This document shows, in pieces, positions 14,331-21,345 of a stretch of 32,852 nucleotides of DNA. The position numbers and the translations under genes were made by a program. The DNA is from a virus. The notes under the pieces are model-generated. The model saw only the letters and a program-made list of their open reading frames with translations. It had not been told where the DNA came from and did not search any database. The first letter of the stretch is position 1, and each line of letters starts with the position of its first letter. Where the stretch lies: positions 1 to 32,852 of IMG/VR virus record IMGVR_UViG_3300030389_001893. One strand, written 5' to 3'.

Positions 14331-15413
14331 TTAAGACTTTTCCAACTCTAAATTAATCAAATATTCAGATGTAACGCCTAAACCTTTTTTACAGAACAAT
14401 AAATATTGACATGGTCGACCCATAGACGCTAATTGTTCTTGTGCAAAAGTATTATATGATTCAGTAGAACCATTGATCCAAAGTCTTACATCATTAATGT
14501 ATTGTGTGTTTGGTGTGTGGTAATGACCTGCACAAGCATAATTAAAATCTTCCATAAGCCCTGCACTTGCAAGAGCTTTCCAACCTAATATCTTTTTACC
14601 AAATCCATACCATGGAAAACCACCAAAACCCCTGACTTGGTCGCCATGAAACAAAAAGAATTTACATCTTTCGCCTAAATCTGCAACTGTATACCAGTTT
14701 CTCTCGCCCTCACCCTCTGGTACATTAAAGTTTATTCTTTTGTTGCCCTCATAAGCCATTTCAACAATTTTGTATAACATGCGGTCAGCGTTGGTCTCTG
14801 GATCATAAGAACGCCTACTTTTACCACCTAAAGCGCCATGATTACCTATAACAAAATGACAATCTACTTCCTCAAACTCTGCTAATAGTTTATTTAAAAA
14901 GCCAATCATGATACGAGGTCCGTCAATAGTAACTTGTCTATATAAAGAAGAATCAATTAAATGTTCTTGTCCGGGAAATATTAATTCACCCTCTACAATG
15001 TCGCCTAAAGCAAATACACATACTTTTTTTACTGGGTGGCTTTTTCTCTGTATTCTTGCAATCTCAATTATTTTATCTGCGTAATATAAAACTCTTTGTT
15101 CTGCGATTTCTGAATTATAATCGGGTGTTACTTTTGCTAATTGAATATCGCTAAATAATGCAATTGCTACTTCTTCTTTGGCTTTTCTAGTATCTTTTGG
15201 TGGCGGTTTTACCTTAGGTATCTCTAATAAGCCTAAATTGTCCTTAACTGCCGTATAAACTGCGTTTACGAGATCAATTTTCTTTTGCTTGGCTTTCTCT
15301 AGCGATTTTAAAATACGTCTATTTGTGGCCTTTAAATCGTCATTTTCTTCAATTATCTTTTGGTAGTCTTCTATTGCAAAATCATCAAAACTTTCAGTTT
15401 GTTTTTTCGCCAT
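14331..15413 (-). CDS. Calcineurin-like metallophosphoesterase
   Basis: A 360-residue protein; the ATG at 15413 with AGGTG upstream is preferred to the GTG at 15419. The N-terminal 65 residues are coiled coil. Metal-binding motifs follow in order: ALFSDIQ (Asp89), ALGDIVEG (Asp138), GNHG (190-193), LFHGD (256-258) and AGHYH (295-299). The first motif has Gln where most members have His (DxH). Such enzymes hydrolyse phosphodiesters and occur in marine phages, possibly in nucleotide or DNA processing. It overlaps the upstream HTH gene by 20 bases. Confidence 0.85.
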   Translation of the reverse strand: MAKKQTESFDDFAIEDYQKIIEENDDLKATNRRILKSLEKAKQKKIDLVNAVYTAVKDNLGLLEIPKVKPPPKDTRKAKEEVAIALFSDIQLAKVTPDYNSEIAEQRVLYYADKIIEIARIQRKSHPVKKVCVFALGDIVEGELIFPGQEHLIDSSLYRQVTIDGPRIMIGFLNKLLAEFEEVDCHFVIGNHGALGGKSRRSYDPETNADRMLYKIVEMAYEGNKRINFNVPEGEGERNWYTVADLGERCKFFLFHGDQVRGFGGFPWYGFGKKILGWKALASAGLMEDFNYACAGHYHTPNTQYINDVRLWINGSTESYNTFAQEQLASMGRPCQYLLFCKKGLGVTSEYLINLELEKS

Positions 15414-15633
15414 ATTCACCTAGATAATCTGATATTGTTTTAAATGCTAAAGACCAACCACATGATTCTTGCAACCATTTAACAATTACTTTACGTGGGT
15501 AACCCTCTGCAAGTTTCTCTAAAGCAATCTTAAACTGCTCTTGTCTTTCAGGTGTTTTTTCAAAATAGGGTTTACGAGTTGATTCCAGTAATTCTGGATT
15601 GTTTTTTAAAAATTCTTCAAATGCTTTTTGCAT
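15394..15633 (-). CDS. Small HTH-like protein
   Basis: A 79-residue protein from ATG 15633. The C-terminal half (EKLAEGYPRKVIVKWLQES, then GWSLAFKTISDYLGEYG) reads like a helix-turn-helix of the kind found in phage regulators and small terminases. There is no ribosome-binding site; the regulatory palindrome ends 5 bases before the ATG, so initiation may be near-leaderless and self-repression is possible. It heads the unit with the phosphoesterase and muralytic genes. Confidence 0.7.
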   Translation of the reverse strand: MQKAFEEFLKNNPELLESTRKPYFEKTPERQEQFKIALEKLAEGYPRKVIVKWLQESCGWSLAFKTISDYLGEYGEKTN

Positions 15634-15637
15634 ATTC

Positions 15638-15655
15638 AATCTAAGATTATCTTAG
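15638..15655. promoter_or_regulatory. Overlapping palindromes upstream of the HTH gene (candidate operator)
   Basis: AATCTAAGATT (15638-15648) overlaps a 15-bp perfect palindrome CTAAGATTATCTTAG (15641-15655), so half-sites are repeated three times. A weak promoter (ATGACA at 15671-15676, TAAGAT at 15649-15654, 16-bp spacer) would place the palindrome over the -10 and start. It looks like a double operator. Confidence 0.6.
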
Positions 15656-15737
15656 TGGTTTTTTAAAAATTGTCATAGCTTTACTATATAATTAAAATAT
15701 CATTTTAACTTAGTAAAGTAACTAGATAAAGTAAATT

Positions 15738-15771
15738 AGCTAGGTGTGTTAACTGTAGTACGCACCTAGCT
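15738..15771 (-). terminator. Hairpin ending the late/lysis unit
   Basis: An 11-bp stem with one G-T pair (AGCTAGGTGTG / CGCACCTAGCT) and a 12-base loop, just after the last lysis-cassette gene. The T5 run lies on the + strand side; the minus side is followed by AATTTACTTT. It is best seen as a bidirectional hairpin closing the long late unit. Confidence 0.65.
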
Positions 15772-15773
15772 TT

Positions 15774-15956
15774 TTACATTAATACAGTAATTAAAGTTGC
15801 AATAGATATACCTGCAATAATCCAACCGTAAATCTCTTGTCTTGTTGGTCTTGTTGCTAAATCTTTTTGAATCTGATCGAGTTTCTCAAAAAGTTTTTCA
15901 ATGTCTTTCATTACCATTTCTAGCATATCCTTTTGTGTGTAGCCGTTATCAGCCAT
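15774..15956 (-). CDS. Small XhlA-like membrane protein (60 aa)
   Basis: The start at ATG 15956 is preferred over an in-frame ATG at 15974 because it overlaps the upstream mini-gene. An amphipathic, coiled-coil-like stretch (MLEMVMKDIEKLFEKLDQIQ) is followed by TRQEIYGW and a C-terminal transmembrane helix (about 43-60, IIAGISIATLITVLM). This layout resembles haemolysin XhlA-type proteins that accompany holins. It is the last gene of the late unit. Confidence 0.65.
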   Translation of the reverse strand: MADNGYTQKDMLEMVMKDIEKLFEKLDQIQKDLATRPTRQEIYGWIIAGISIATLITVLM

Positions 15957-16032
15957 TGCAATGCTCACTTCCATGTTTACAGTTACATATTTGAGTAAAA
16001 GAGCCGTCTTCTTTTTCTGTAACCATACACAT
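15949..16032 (-). CDS. Cys/His-rich microprotein (27 aa)
   Basis: It starts with TAATG coupling to the 16032-16214 gene, and its stop overlaps the next start. The sequence begins MCMVTEKEDGSFTQ and ends with CNCKHGSEHCNG, giving Cys at 2, 16, 18, 25 and His at 20, 24, enough ligands for one metal site. No family is recognised. The precise tiling supports translation. Confidence 0.5.
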   Translation of the reverse strand: MCMVTEKEDGSFTQICNCKHGSEHCNG

Positions 16033-16214
16033 TATTTTCTAAATCCTATTGTTAGTAACCAAATTGCTAACGTTACAACAGTTGCTATACCTGTTATAGT
16101 TTGAGCTTGTCCAGTTAAGGTAAGTGTTGCAATAACTAAACCGACCAAAGTCCAACTTAAATTTAAAGTTTCTTTTATGGCCTCTACAAACCATTTCCAT
16201 ATTTTATTAATCAA
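16032..16214 (-). CDS. Small two-helix membrane protein, second holin candidate
   Basis: A 60-residue protein from a TTG start with a perfect AGGAGG five bases upstream. A basic amphipathic N-terminus (INKIWKWFVEAIKETLN) is followed by two hydrophobic segments (about 19-38 and 41-56) and a GFRK tail. Size, topology and position next to the holin suggest a holin-like or antiholin function. Its start overlaps the upstream stop. Confidence 0.65.
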   Translation of the reverse strand: MINKIWKWFVEAIKETLNLSWTLVGLVIATLTLTGQAQTITGIATVVTLAIWLLTIGFRK

Positions 16215-18109
16215 TTAAACCTCCTAAAAGCAAATGAGGCAATTTTTACAAGTATTGTCGGAACAATTACTTCCTGTGCTTTTTCTTTTTGATCCTGCGT
16301 CATATCGCTTGTTATGTTATTTAAAGTTATTTCGTTTAAATCTACGTCAATAATAACACTCAAAGGGTCATCAACAAAAGATTCAAAGGCTATTTCTGTA
16401 GTAGCGTCAGCCAATGTATAATTTTCTACACCTTTATTTTCTACTGCTCTTTCAACAAATTCATCAACTGCTTGTGCAACTTTAGTATCTGTCTTAACAG
16501 CCTCTGCAATAATCTCGACGTCTTCAGTTTCTTTAAACCCTAAAACTTCTGCAACAACTTCAACTTGCTGTTCTGTTAATTCTTCTTCTTGTGCTATTTG
16601 TACAACTTCTTCGACAACTTGTGCTACCACTTCAATAACATCTTGGCTAACTTCTGCAATATTGTCCAATCCGACATCATTAACCTGTTCAAGTACTTCA
16701 ATAACTTCTTCGGTTTCAAGTTCTTCAACATATTCTTCAATTGCCTCTTCTTTTGCCTCTTCATATTCTACTAATTCTTCTTCTGATAGTTCTTCTAATT
16801 CTTCTTCTGTTATCTCTGGGATATCGATTTCAATAATTTCTTCAATTACTTTTTCTAATTCCTCAATCTCTACGTTTAGTTCTTCTTCAGATAGTTCATC
16901 AATTCCTGCCTTATCTCTTCCCAGTTCATCTTCTCTATCTTCAGATACAATGTCAACTTCAGTTGATCTATCTTCTCTTGTATCATCTTTTGTATTTTCT
17001 TCATCTATAAACTCCTCTTCTTCTTCTTTTTCATTTATGATTATTATTTCTATTTCTTCAGGTATAATTATTTCTTCTTCAAAATTAAATTCTTCTTCAA
17101 TTTTCTCAATGTCAATTTCAATTTCCTCTGTAGGTAAATCTTTTTCTTCAGTAGATTTAGATTCTTTATTTTCATCTTTATCGTCCACTTCAGATACCAA
17201 ATCATCATCATTAGAAAACTCTTCTTCGGTATCGTATTCTTGCTCATCTTCAATAATTATAATTATTTCTTCTTCTTTTTTCTCTGGTATATCACAATCG
17301 CCCCTGTCAATTTGGGCATTTGTCATATAGCAGCCATATAAATTTTCGTTCTCTGCTCTCTCTTTATCCCTTTCAACTGTGCCGTCCTTAACTTCAGATT
17401 CTGTATATTCAGATTCTGTACCGTCATCATTAACAACAATATATAAAGTTGTTGTTGTAGTTGGTGGTGGCGGTGGTGGTGGCGGTAAAGTTGTAGTTGT
17501 AGAACTTGTAGTTGACGAAGTAGTTGTAGAAGATGTAGTAGAAGATGTACTAGAAGATGTACTAGAAGAAGTTGTTGTTGTATCTGCAACAGTAGTAGTA
17601 GTAGTAGTAGTAGTAGTTGTAGCAGTATCGTTACAAGTATTAGTTGGTGCAGACCAATCAGTTTGTGTATCGCTAAATGGTGTTTGATTCGGTAGCGTTA
17701 TAGACCTTTCAGAAGATAAAGTACTAAAGCTATTATCAGAATCATTATCAGATCGAATCCTATAGTAAAAATTACCTACTGGTAGTTCAAAATATGAACG
17801 CAAATCAGAAATACTAAATACATAATCTTGCCATGTGTTTGTAACATGTCCAAAACTTGTTGAAACACAAAAGCTACTAGTACTTACACCTGTACTCATT
17901 GCAAAAAATATTGTATATTTCTCTGGTGGACTATCTTCAAATCCGTCAGAACTTAATATACTAATAGTAAAATCACCAGTATTTGTATTTATTGATTCGT
18001 TATAACCATAAGGCTCTTGTGTTGGTACGTGATCTGCCCAAATTGGTGTTGGTATAAATAAAAACAATGCGATCGCACATCTTATAAATACCCTAAATTG
18101 TTTGAACAC
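16211..18109 (-). CDS. Secreted low-complexity protein: Fn3-like head, Thr/Ser and Pro tracts, Glu-rich stalk
   Basis: A 632-residue protein starting with GTG, overlapping the holin stop (TAGTG). A signal peptide covers about residues 1-25 (hydrophobic IALFLFIPTPIWA). Residues 35-150 look like a beta-sandwich. Then come a Thr/Ser tract (about 164-210), eight prolines and a Thr run, a short Cys-containing segment, a very acidic region (about 275-430) and an amphipathic, Glu/Val-rich C-terminal part ending VKIASFAFRRFN. Thr tracts with polyproline are common in exported proteins of marine Acidimicrobiia, suggesting host origin. Placed in the lysis cassette, it may act at the cell wall or in envelope disruption; the function is unknown. 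Confidence 0.75.
   Translation of the reverse strand: MFKQFRVFIRCAIALFLFIPTPIWADHVPTQEPYGYNESINTNTGDFTISILSSDGFEDSPPEKYTIFFAMSTGVSTSSFCVSTSFGHVTNTWQDYVFSISDLRSYFELPVGNFYYRIRSDNDSDNSFSTLSSERSITLPNQTPFSDTQTDWSAPTNTCNDTATTTTTTTTTTVADTTTTSSSTSSSTSSTTSSTTTSSTTSSTTTTLPPPPPPPPTTTTTLYIVVNDDGTESEYTESEVKDGTVERDKERAENENLYGCYMTNAQIDRGDCDIPEKKEEEIIIIIEDEQEYDTEEEFSNDDDLVSEVDDKDENKESKSTEEKDLPTEEIEIDIEKIEEEFNFEEEIIIPEEIEIIIINEKEEEEEFIDEENTKDDTREDRSTEVDIVSEDREDELGRDKAGIDELSEEELNVEIEELEKVIEEIIEIDIPEITEEELEELSEEELVEYEEAKEEAIEEYVEELETEEVIEVLEQVNDVGLDNIAEVSQDVIEVVAQVVEEVVQIAQEEELTEQQVEVVAEVLGFKETEDVEIIAEAVKTDTKVAQAVDEFVERAVENKGVENYTLADATTEIAFESFVDDPLSVIIDVDLNEITLNNITSDMTQDQKEKAQEVIVPTILVKIASFAFRRFN
17591..17616. 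repeat. AGT trinucleotide microsatellite
   Basis: A run of nearly nine AGT units (ACT on the coding strand) encodes the threonine tract of the secreted protein. Related imperfect units continue toward 17455. Slippage here would change tract length in steps of one residue without breaking the frame. Confidence 0.85.
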
Positions 18110-18312
18110 TAACCTTTGTTAGTTGGTGTCCACTCTTCCAAGCCATTTTGAATTGCGGTAACACCTGCTACTAAACCTGCCACAAGTGCGTTCTGTAAAA
18201 CATCAACTTCAACCATTCCTGTACCACTAGCAACTAGCACACCAAGAAATGCTTGAATAAATGTCCTAAGAGTTCTTATACCGACTTTCATAAGCCAATC
18301 TTTATTAAACAT
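18109..18312 (-). CDS. Holin, r1t-like
   Basis: A 67-residue protein with two hydrophobic helices. The first is about 14-32 (LRTFIQAFLGVLVASGTG), the second about 37-57 (VLQNALVAGLVAGVTAIQNG). A short polar loop separates them, and a Thr/Lys end follows. RTxxQAFLG and the Ala/Gly-rich second helix are typical of r1t-type holins of actinobacteriophages. It would form membrane lesions that time lysis. Its ATG overlaps the upstream stop (TAATG). Confidence 0.8.
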   Translation of the reverse strand: MFNKDWLMKVGIRTLRTFIQAFLGVLVASGTGMVEVDVLQNALVAGLVAGVTAIQNGLEEWTPTNKG

Positions 18313-18434
18313 TATTCCTCTTCTGTTTTTCCAAATTGGCGTTTTTTATAATGAGTGCATTTAGGGTTTAAACATTTCCAAACCATTTTGTTTTCAATCA
18401 GTGGTTTTTTACAAGTAGGACAACTTATATTCAT
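18312..18434 (-). CDS. Zinc-ribbon microprotein (40 aa) before the holin
   Basis: The sequence MNISCPTCKKPLIENKMVWK continues CLNPKCTHYKKRQFG. The two knuckles CPTC and CLNPKC form a zinc ribbon like those of topoisomerase C-terminal repeats. A perfect GGAGG lies upstream with correct spacing, and the stop is coupled to the holin start (TAATG). The strong ribosome-binding site makes this a confident small gene. Confidence 0.8.
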   Translation of the reverse strand: MNISCPTCKKPLIENKMVWKCLNPKCTHYKKRQFGKTEEE

Positions 18435-18448
18435 GCCTACCTCCAAAT

Positions 18449-19036
18449 CTACTGAAAGTCTACTCCGTCTATTTTAGCAGCCAGAATCTTAAGCTCACCA
18501 TTAATCTCTGATATTTTTTCATAAACAACTTTTGAGTTTATATATTCAGGACTTGAGGCATTATTAAGTTTTTTAACCTCTTTTAACTGAATTTTTGAAA
18601 CTATTAATGATACTGATTCACCATTTTCTAAAGCAGTTGCTACCTTAGGATAAAACTTTTTATATGCATTTCCCGAAGAGCCAATAAATCCGTCTTTTGA
18701 TACGTCTAAGTCCTGTTGTGTGTCACCAACCAAAACGCAACCTGCGGTGTTTTCGTCCGTATTCCCTAAATGAAAAAGCACCCATTTAAAGTTTGGTATG
18801 TTTTTTATTTCTAACATACCTTTATGAAAATCGTATTTTGCACTATAGCGATTATGGAAACCACCCTCTTTGCGAAATTCTACTGGGTAAGTACCTTCTG
18901 GTATACAGGTTTCACCATATACTTTTTTGTCTTGATATTGATCCTCTAAAGTAAAACACTCAAAGACTTCATCTATAAATAAAAGACCATTGGTGGCGTC
19001 ATCACCAAATTGTGTTCTGATTAAGTTAATTTTCAT
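18449..19036 (-). CDS. DUF5675 family protein
   Basis: A 195-residue protein. Residues 1-145 match the DUF5675 pattern: CFTLEDQY, GETCIPEGTYPVEF, MLEIKNIPNFKWVLFHLGNT, and AGCVLVGD with a conserved Cys. The Cys-His architecture is reminiscent of L,D-transpeptidase-like folds, so a cell-wall role is possible; no function is established. It is the first gene of the lysis cassette, and the C-terminal 50 residues are an extra helical part. The start overlaps the previous stop (TAATG). Confidence 0.8.
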   Translation of the reverse strand: MKINLIRTQFGDDATNGLLFIDEVFECFTLEDQYQDKKVYGETCIPEGTYPVEFRKEGGFHNRYSAKYDFHKGMLEIKNIPNFKWVLFHLGNTDENTAGCVLVGDTQQDLDVSKDGFIGSSGNAYKKFYPKVATALENGESVSLIVSKIQLKEVKKLNNASSPEYINSKVVYEKISEINGELKILAAKIDGVDFQ

Positions 19037-19356
19037 TAACTAGGTTTTGGATTGGCGTCTTTGACTGCTTTGACGGCCTTATACCATTCACCAGTTTTGT
19101 CGCCTTTACCTGCAGTCATATCATGGTAGAGTAGGTCAAGTTGCTCACCTAACGCAGGGTAGCTCTCTTGTCTAGCTCTTGCATATCCATTATTTTGTTC
19201 ATCTAATTTAGATTGTGCTAAATCTTCTATAATAATTGCGTAATCATTGTCATCAAATTCAGATTTATTATTATCTACTTGTTTGTACAATGGTTTAGCA
19301 GATTCAATTTCTGAAGTAGCCTCAGTTCTAAATTGTTCTATTGTTTTAATTGCCAT
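19036..19356 (-). CDS. Tail-fibre-region accessory protein (106 aa)
   Basis: A helical acidic protein ending QESYPALGEQLDLLYHDMTA, then GEWYKAVKAVKDANPKPS. This C-terminal motif recurs in small proteins at the end of tail-fibre clusters in marine phages; no function is known. A perfect AGGAGG precedes the ATG. It follows the last paralogous tail protein and is coupled to the DUF5675 gene. Confidence 0.7.
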   Translation of the reverse strand: MAIKTIEQFRTEATSEIESAKPLYKQVDNNKSEFDDNDYAIIIEDLAQSKLDEQNNGYARARQESYPALGEQLDLLYHDMTAGKGDKTGEWYKAVKAVKDANPKPS

Positions 19357-19387
19357 AGTCCTCCTATCTTACTATATATTTTTAAAT

Positions 19388-19903
19388 TTAAGCTCGAATA
19401 CCATATAAAACAAATCTACCAGTTGAAATGTTACCACTTGTTAATGTAAAATTTACACCGTCTGTAGCTTGATTTTCTGTAAGTACTGCACCGCCTTGGA
19501 ATCCTCTTAAATTACTTCCGTCGTTTCTAATGCTTGCCTCTAAAGAACAAAAACTAAACTCACCAGAATTACTAAAATTATATAAATAAAAAATACCATT
19601 CATAATTTCATTACCTGCCGTACCTATAGTTCCTATATTTATATGGTCTTGGTTTGTATCTTGTATATCTCCAAAACCTGTATCTGCTCTAAGATTTTTA
19701 AAAGCTCTGTCATAATTACTTGAAGTGTCAGCACTACCGCTTACAGTAAATCTAAGTTTTATTGAAATAGAATCCGTATCTGGTAAAACACCACTCATAA
19801 TTAGTTTATAAACATTAAAAGTACTGTTAATTCCTGTTAAAGTTACCGAGCTTACTGCTGAAGTTACATTATTTTCTGATATTCTAACTAAACTACCACT
19901 CAT
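19388..19903 (-). CDS. Tail fibre paralog, second set, member C
   Basis: A 171-residue beta-rich protein starting MSGSLVRISENNVTSAVSSV; the ATG at 19903 overlaps the previous stop as ATGA and has GGAA upstream. It shares with the 22330-22839 protein the opening SAVSSVTLTGI, the central YDRAFKNLRADTGF and IFYLYNF, and the end RFVLYGI. It is a predicted component of the distal tail adhesin. The six related proteins (19388-20984, 22330-23987) probably share one beta-sandwich fold. Confidence 0.72.
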   Translation of the reverse strand: MSGSLVRISENNVTSAVSSVTLTGINSTFNVYKLIMSGVLPDTDSISIKLRFTVSGSADTSSNYDRAFKNLRADTGFGDIQDTNQDHINIGTIGTAGNEIMNGIFYLYNFSNSGEFSFCSLEASIRNDGSNLRGFQGGAVLTENQATDGVNFTLTSGNISTGRFVLYGIRA

Positions 19904-20409
19904 GTTAATATTCCATAACAATTTACTTTGACTGAATCATAAGATCCACCACCTGGAAAAAAACGCATGCCTGTCATACGACCTGCAACTTTATGAACTG
20001 ATATATGCTTAACACCAAACAAACCACTACTAAAATGTCCACTAGCTTGAGCCATACCAAACGTATGTTTGCTTGAATCAAAAGGATTAAACACATAATA
20101 AACAATTGAATCGCCTCTATTTCTTTCCGATCCTCTGTATGCAATATTCTTTATTGATGTTTGATTCGTAAACCTCATCTCGCCAAAACTTGCATAACTT
20201 CTTACAGATTGTCCAGCACTATCGTAGTTTGATGAAGTATCTAAACCACTTTCACTAATATATCTTGCAAATGTATAATTATTTTCTGTTTGGTCGCCTT
20301 TTACTAATGAGATCATATAATTATCATATTTTTCACTAAAACAATTATGTAAATCAATACTACTTACTGAATAACCCTCTGCTGATTGAATAAATTGTAA
20401 ATTGCTCAT
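19900..20409 (-). CDS. Tail fibre paralog, second set, member B
   Basis: A 169-residue protein equivalent to the 22839-23372 protein: both open with a short strand and then DxxxFSxxYDxYxI, have a central Y-D-x(3)-motif (SSNYDSAGQSVRSYASF), and contain VFNPFDSSKHTFGMAQ (compare VFDPFNPNTYTFVINQ). It ends VNCYGILT. It is coupled by TAATG to the preceding gene. A tail-tip structural role is inferred from location and paralogy. Confidence 0.72.
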   Translation of the reverse strand: MSNLQFIQSAEGYSVSSIDLHNCFSEKYDNYMISLVKGDQTENNYTFARYISESGLDTSSNYDSAGQSVRSYASFGEMRFTNQTSIKNIAYRGSERNRGDSIVYYVFNPFDSSKHTFGMAQASGHFSSGLFGVKHISVHKVAGRMTGMRFFPGGGSYDSVKVNCYGILT

Positions 20410-20984
20410 TAACTAAATTCTACCCCATAAAGTGAAAACACGCCTGTTAAATGACCGCCAGTTGTTCCAAATAATCTAATTCCATCAACTAATGTTGCAC
20501 TTGGTCTAGCGCCGTTTCCATATCTACCCTCGAAACCACTATGATTAGCAACTGAATGGATTGTTTGATGACTATACCTAGTTACATCTCCTAAATTTGA
20601 AAAATAATTATATGAACATTTTTGCTCACCTGAATCATTAAATCTAGTTGCAAACAACCTACTACCACTGCTTGCAGTTTCATCAAAACTTCCAGAGGCA
20701 TAAAAATTTTGATAAGCTAACACATAAGAGCCACTACCACTATTTAACGTGCCACTTTCATAAAATCTAACTCCAATACTTTCATTAGTTCCTGTTGATT
20801 CACATATAATTGTTAAAAAATGGACATTGTATTTCGATTCTTTTATGTCCAAAAAATCTACATTTACAACACCGCTTACGTTTTGTGTTTGTATTAATTC
20901 AAGTTGTCCACCCATGCCAGACCATTGGCCATAAGCAGATAAATCATTTATATCTTTTGGACTAAATATACCGTTATTACTCAT
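20409..20984 (-). CDS. Tail fibre paralog, second set, member A
   Basis: A 191-residue protein equivalent to the 23373-23987 protein: NSGIFSPSDILNLSSFG there matches NNGIFSPKDINDLSAYG here. Both then have GGxLELI or LLE, a VDFLDIKESKY/ADFLTIKESKY segment and YASGSF/QASGTF. The end is VFSLYGVEFS. It overlaps the upstream stop by 8 bases. It is probably part of the receptor-binding tip. Confidence 0.75.
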   Translation of the reverse strand: MSNNGIFSPKDINDLSAYGQWSGMGGQLELIQTQNVSGVVNVDFLDIKESKYNVHFLTIICESTGTNESIGVRFYESGTLNSGSGSYVLAYQNFYASGSFDETASSGSRLFATRFNDSGEQKCSYNYFSNLGDVTRYSHQTIHSVANHSGFEGRYGNGARPSATLVDGIRLFGTTGGHLTGVFSLYGVEFS

Positions 20985-21345
20985 CTATTAAATCCCACCT
21001 TTGTTCTTCTTCGTTCCAATTATAGTTTTTTGTGTCATCTGGAAAATCTACTGGCGGTATCCAATCCCATATTTCTGTGCTTAATGTCCAACTATTATAT
21101 GGTTTTGGTGGTACAAAAACATCATTGTCTCGATCATAGGTATACCCTATACCTGCATAATTTCCTCTAAATGCAACACCACCTGTTAAATGTTGATTAT
21201 GGTAAGTGTTGTATGATGTTCTTTTACACTCCATACCATTTACTTGACTATAATAATTTTCCCAGTCAATATCATCTTCATTTTCATTTTTTCCAACAAT
21301 AACTGAATAAACTATATTGTTTGATATAAATGCGTAATGAGCCAT
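20977..21345 (-). CDS. Tryptophan-rich tail-fibre-associated protein
   Basis: A 122-residue protein with HYAFISNNIVYSVIVGKNEN, CKRTSYNTYHNQHLTGG, RGNYAGIGYTYDRDNDVF, and a final VPPKPYNSWTLSTEIWDWIP segment. This pattern is widespread in marine phages beside tail fibres, where it is usually annotated only as hypothetical. It may cap the fibre or help it fold. It is coupled (TAATG) to the glycine-rich gene. Confidence 0.75.
   Translation of the reverse strand: MAHYAFISNNIVYSVIVGKNENEDDIDWENYYSQVNGMECKRTSYNTYHNQHLTGGVAFRGNYAGIGYTYDRDNDVFVPPKPYNSWTLSTEIWDWIPPVDFPDDTKNYNWNEEEQRWDLIDE

Noticed and set aside
7571-15655. Repeated palindromes as a CRISPR array
   Set aside because: Copies are thousands of bases apart at promoters, only 11 bp long, and have no regular spacers or cas genes.
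15640-15773. tRNA or small RNA gene in the gap between late and early regions
   Set aside because: The gap holds only the hairpin and the palindromic operator; no cloverleaf could be drawn.
16662-17330. Long plus-strand Ser-rich frame (222 codons)
   Set aside because: It is antisense to the Glu-rich part of the secreted protein; GAA/GAG codons reverse to TTC/CTC and TCT-type codons, producing an artificial Ser-rich frame. No ribosome-binding site.
17323-17589. Gln/Leu/His-rich minus frame
   Set aside because: Alternate phase of the ACT/TCT-type microsatellite inside the secreted protein gene; low complexity and no independent start signals.
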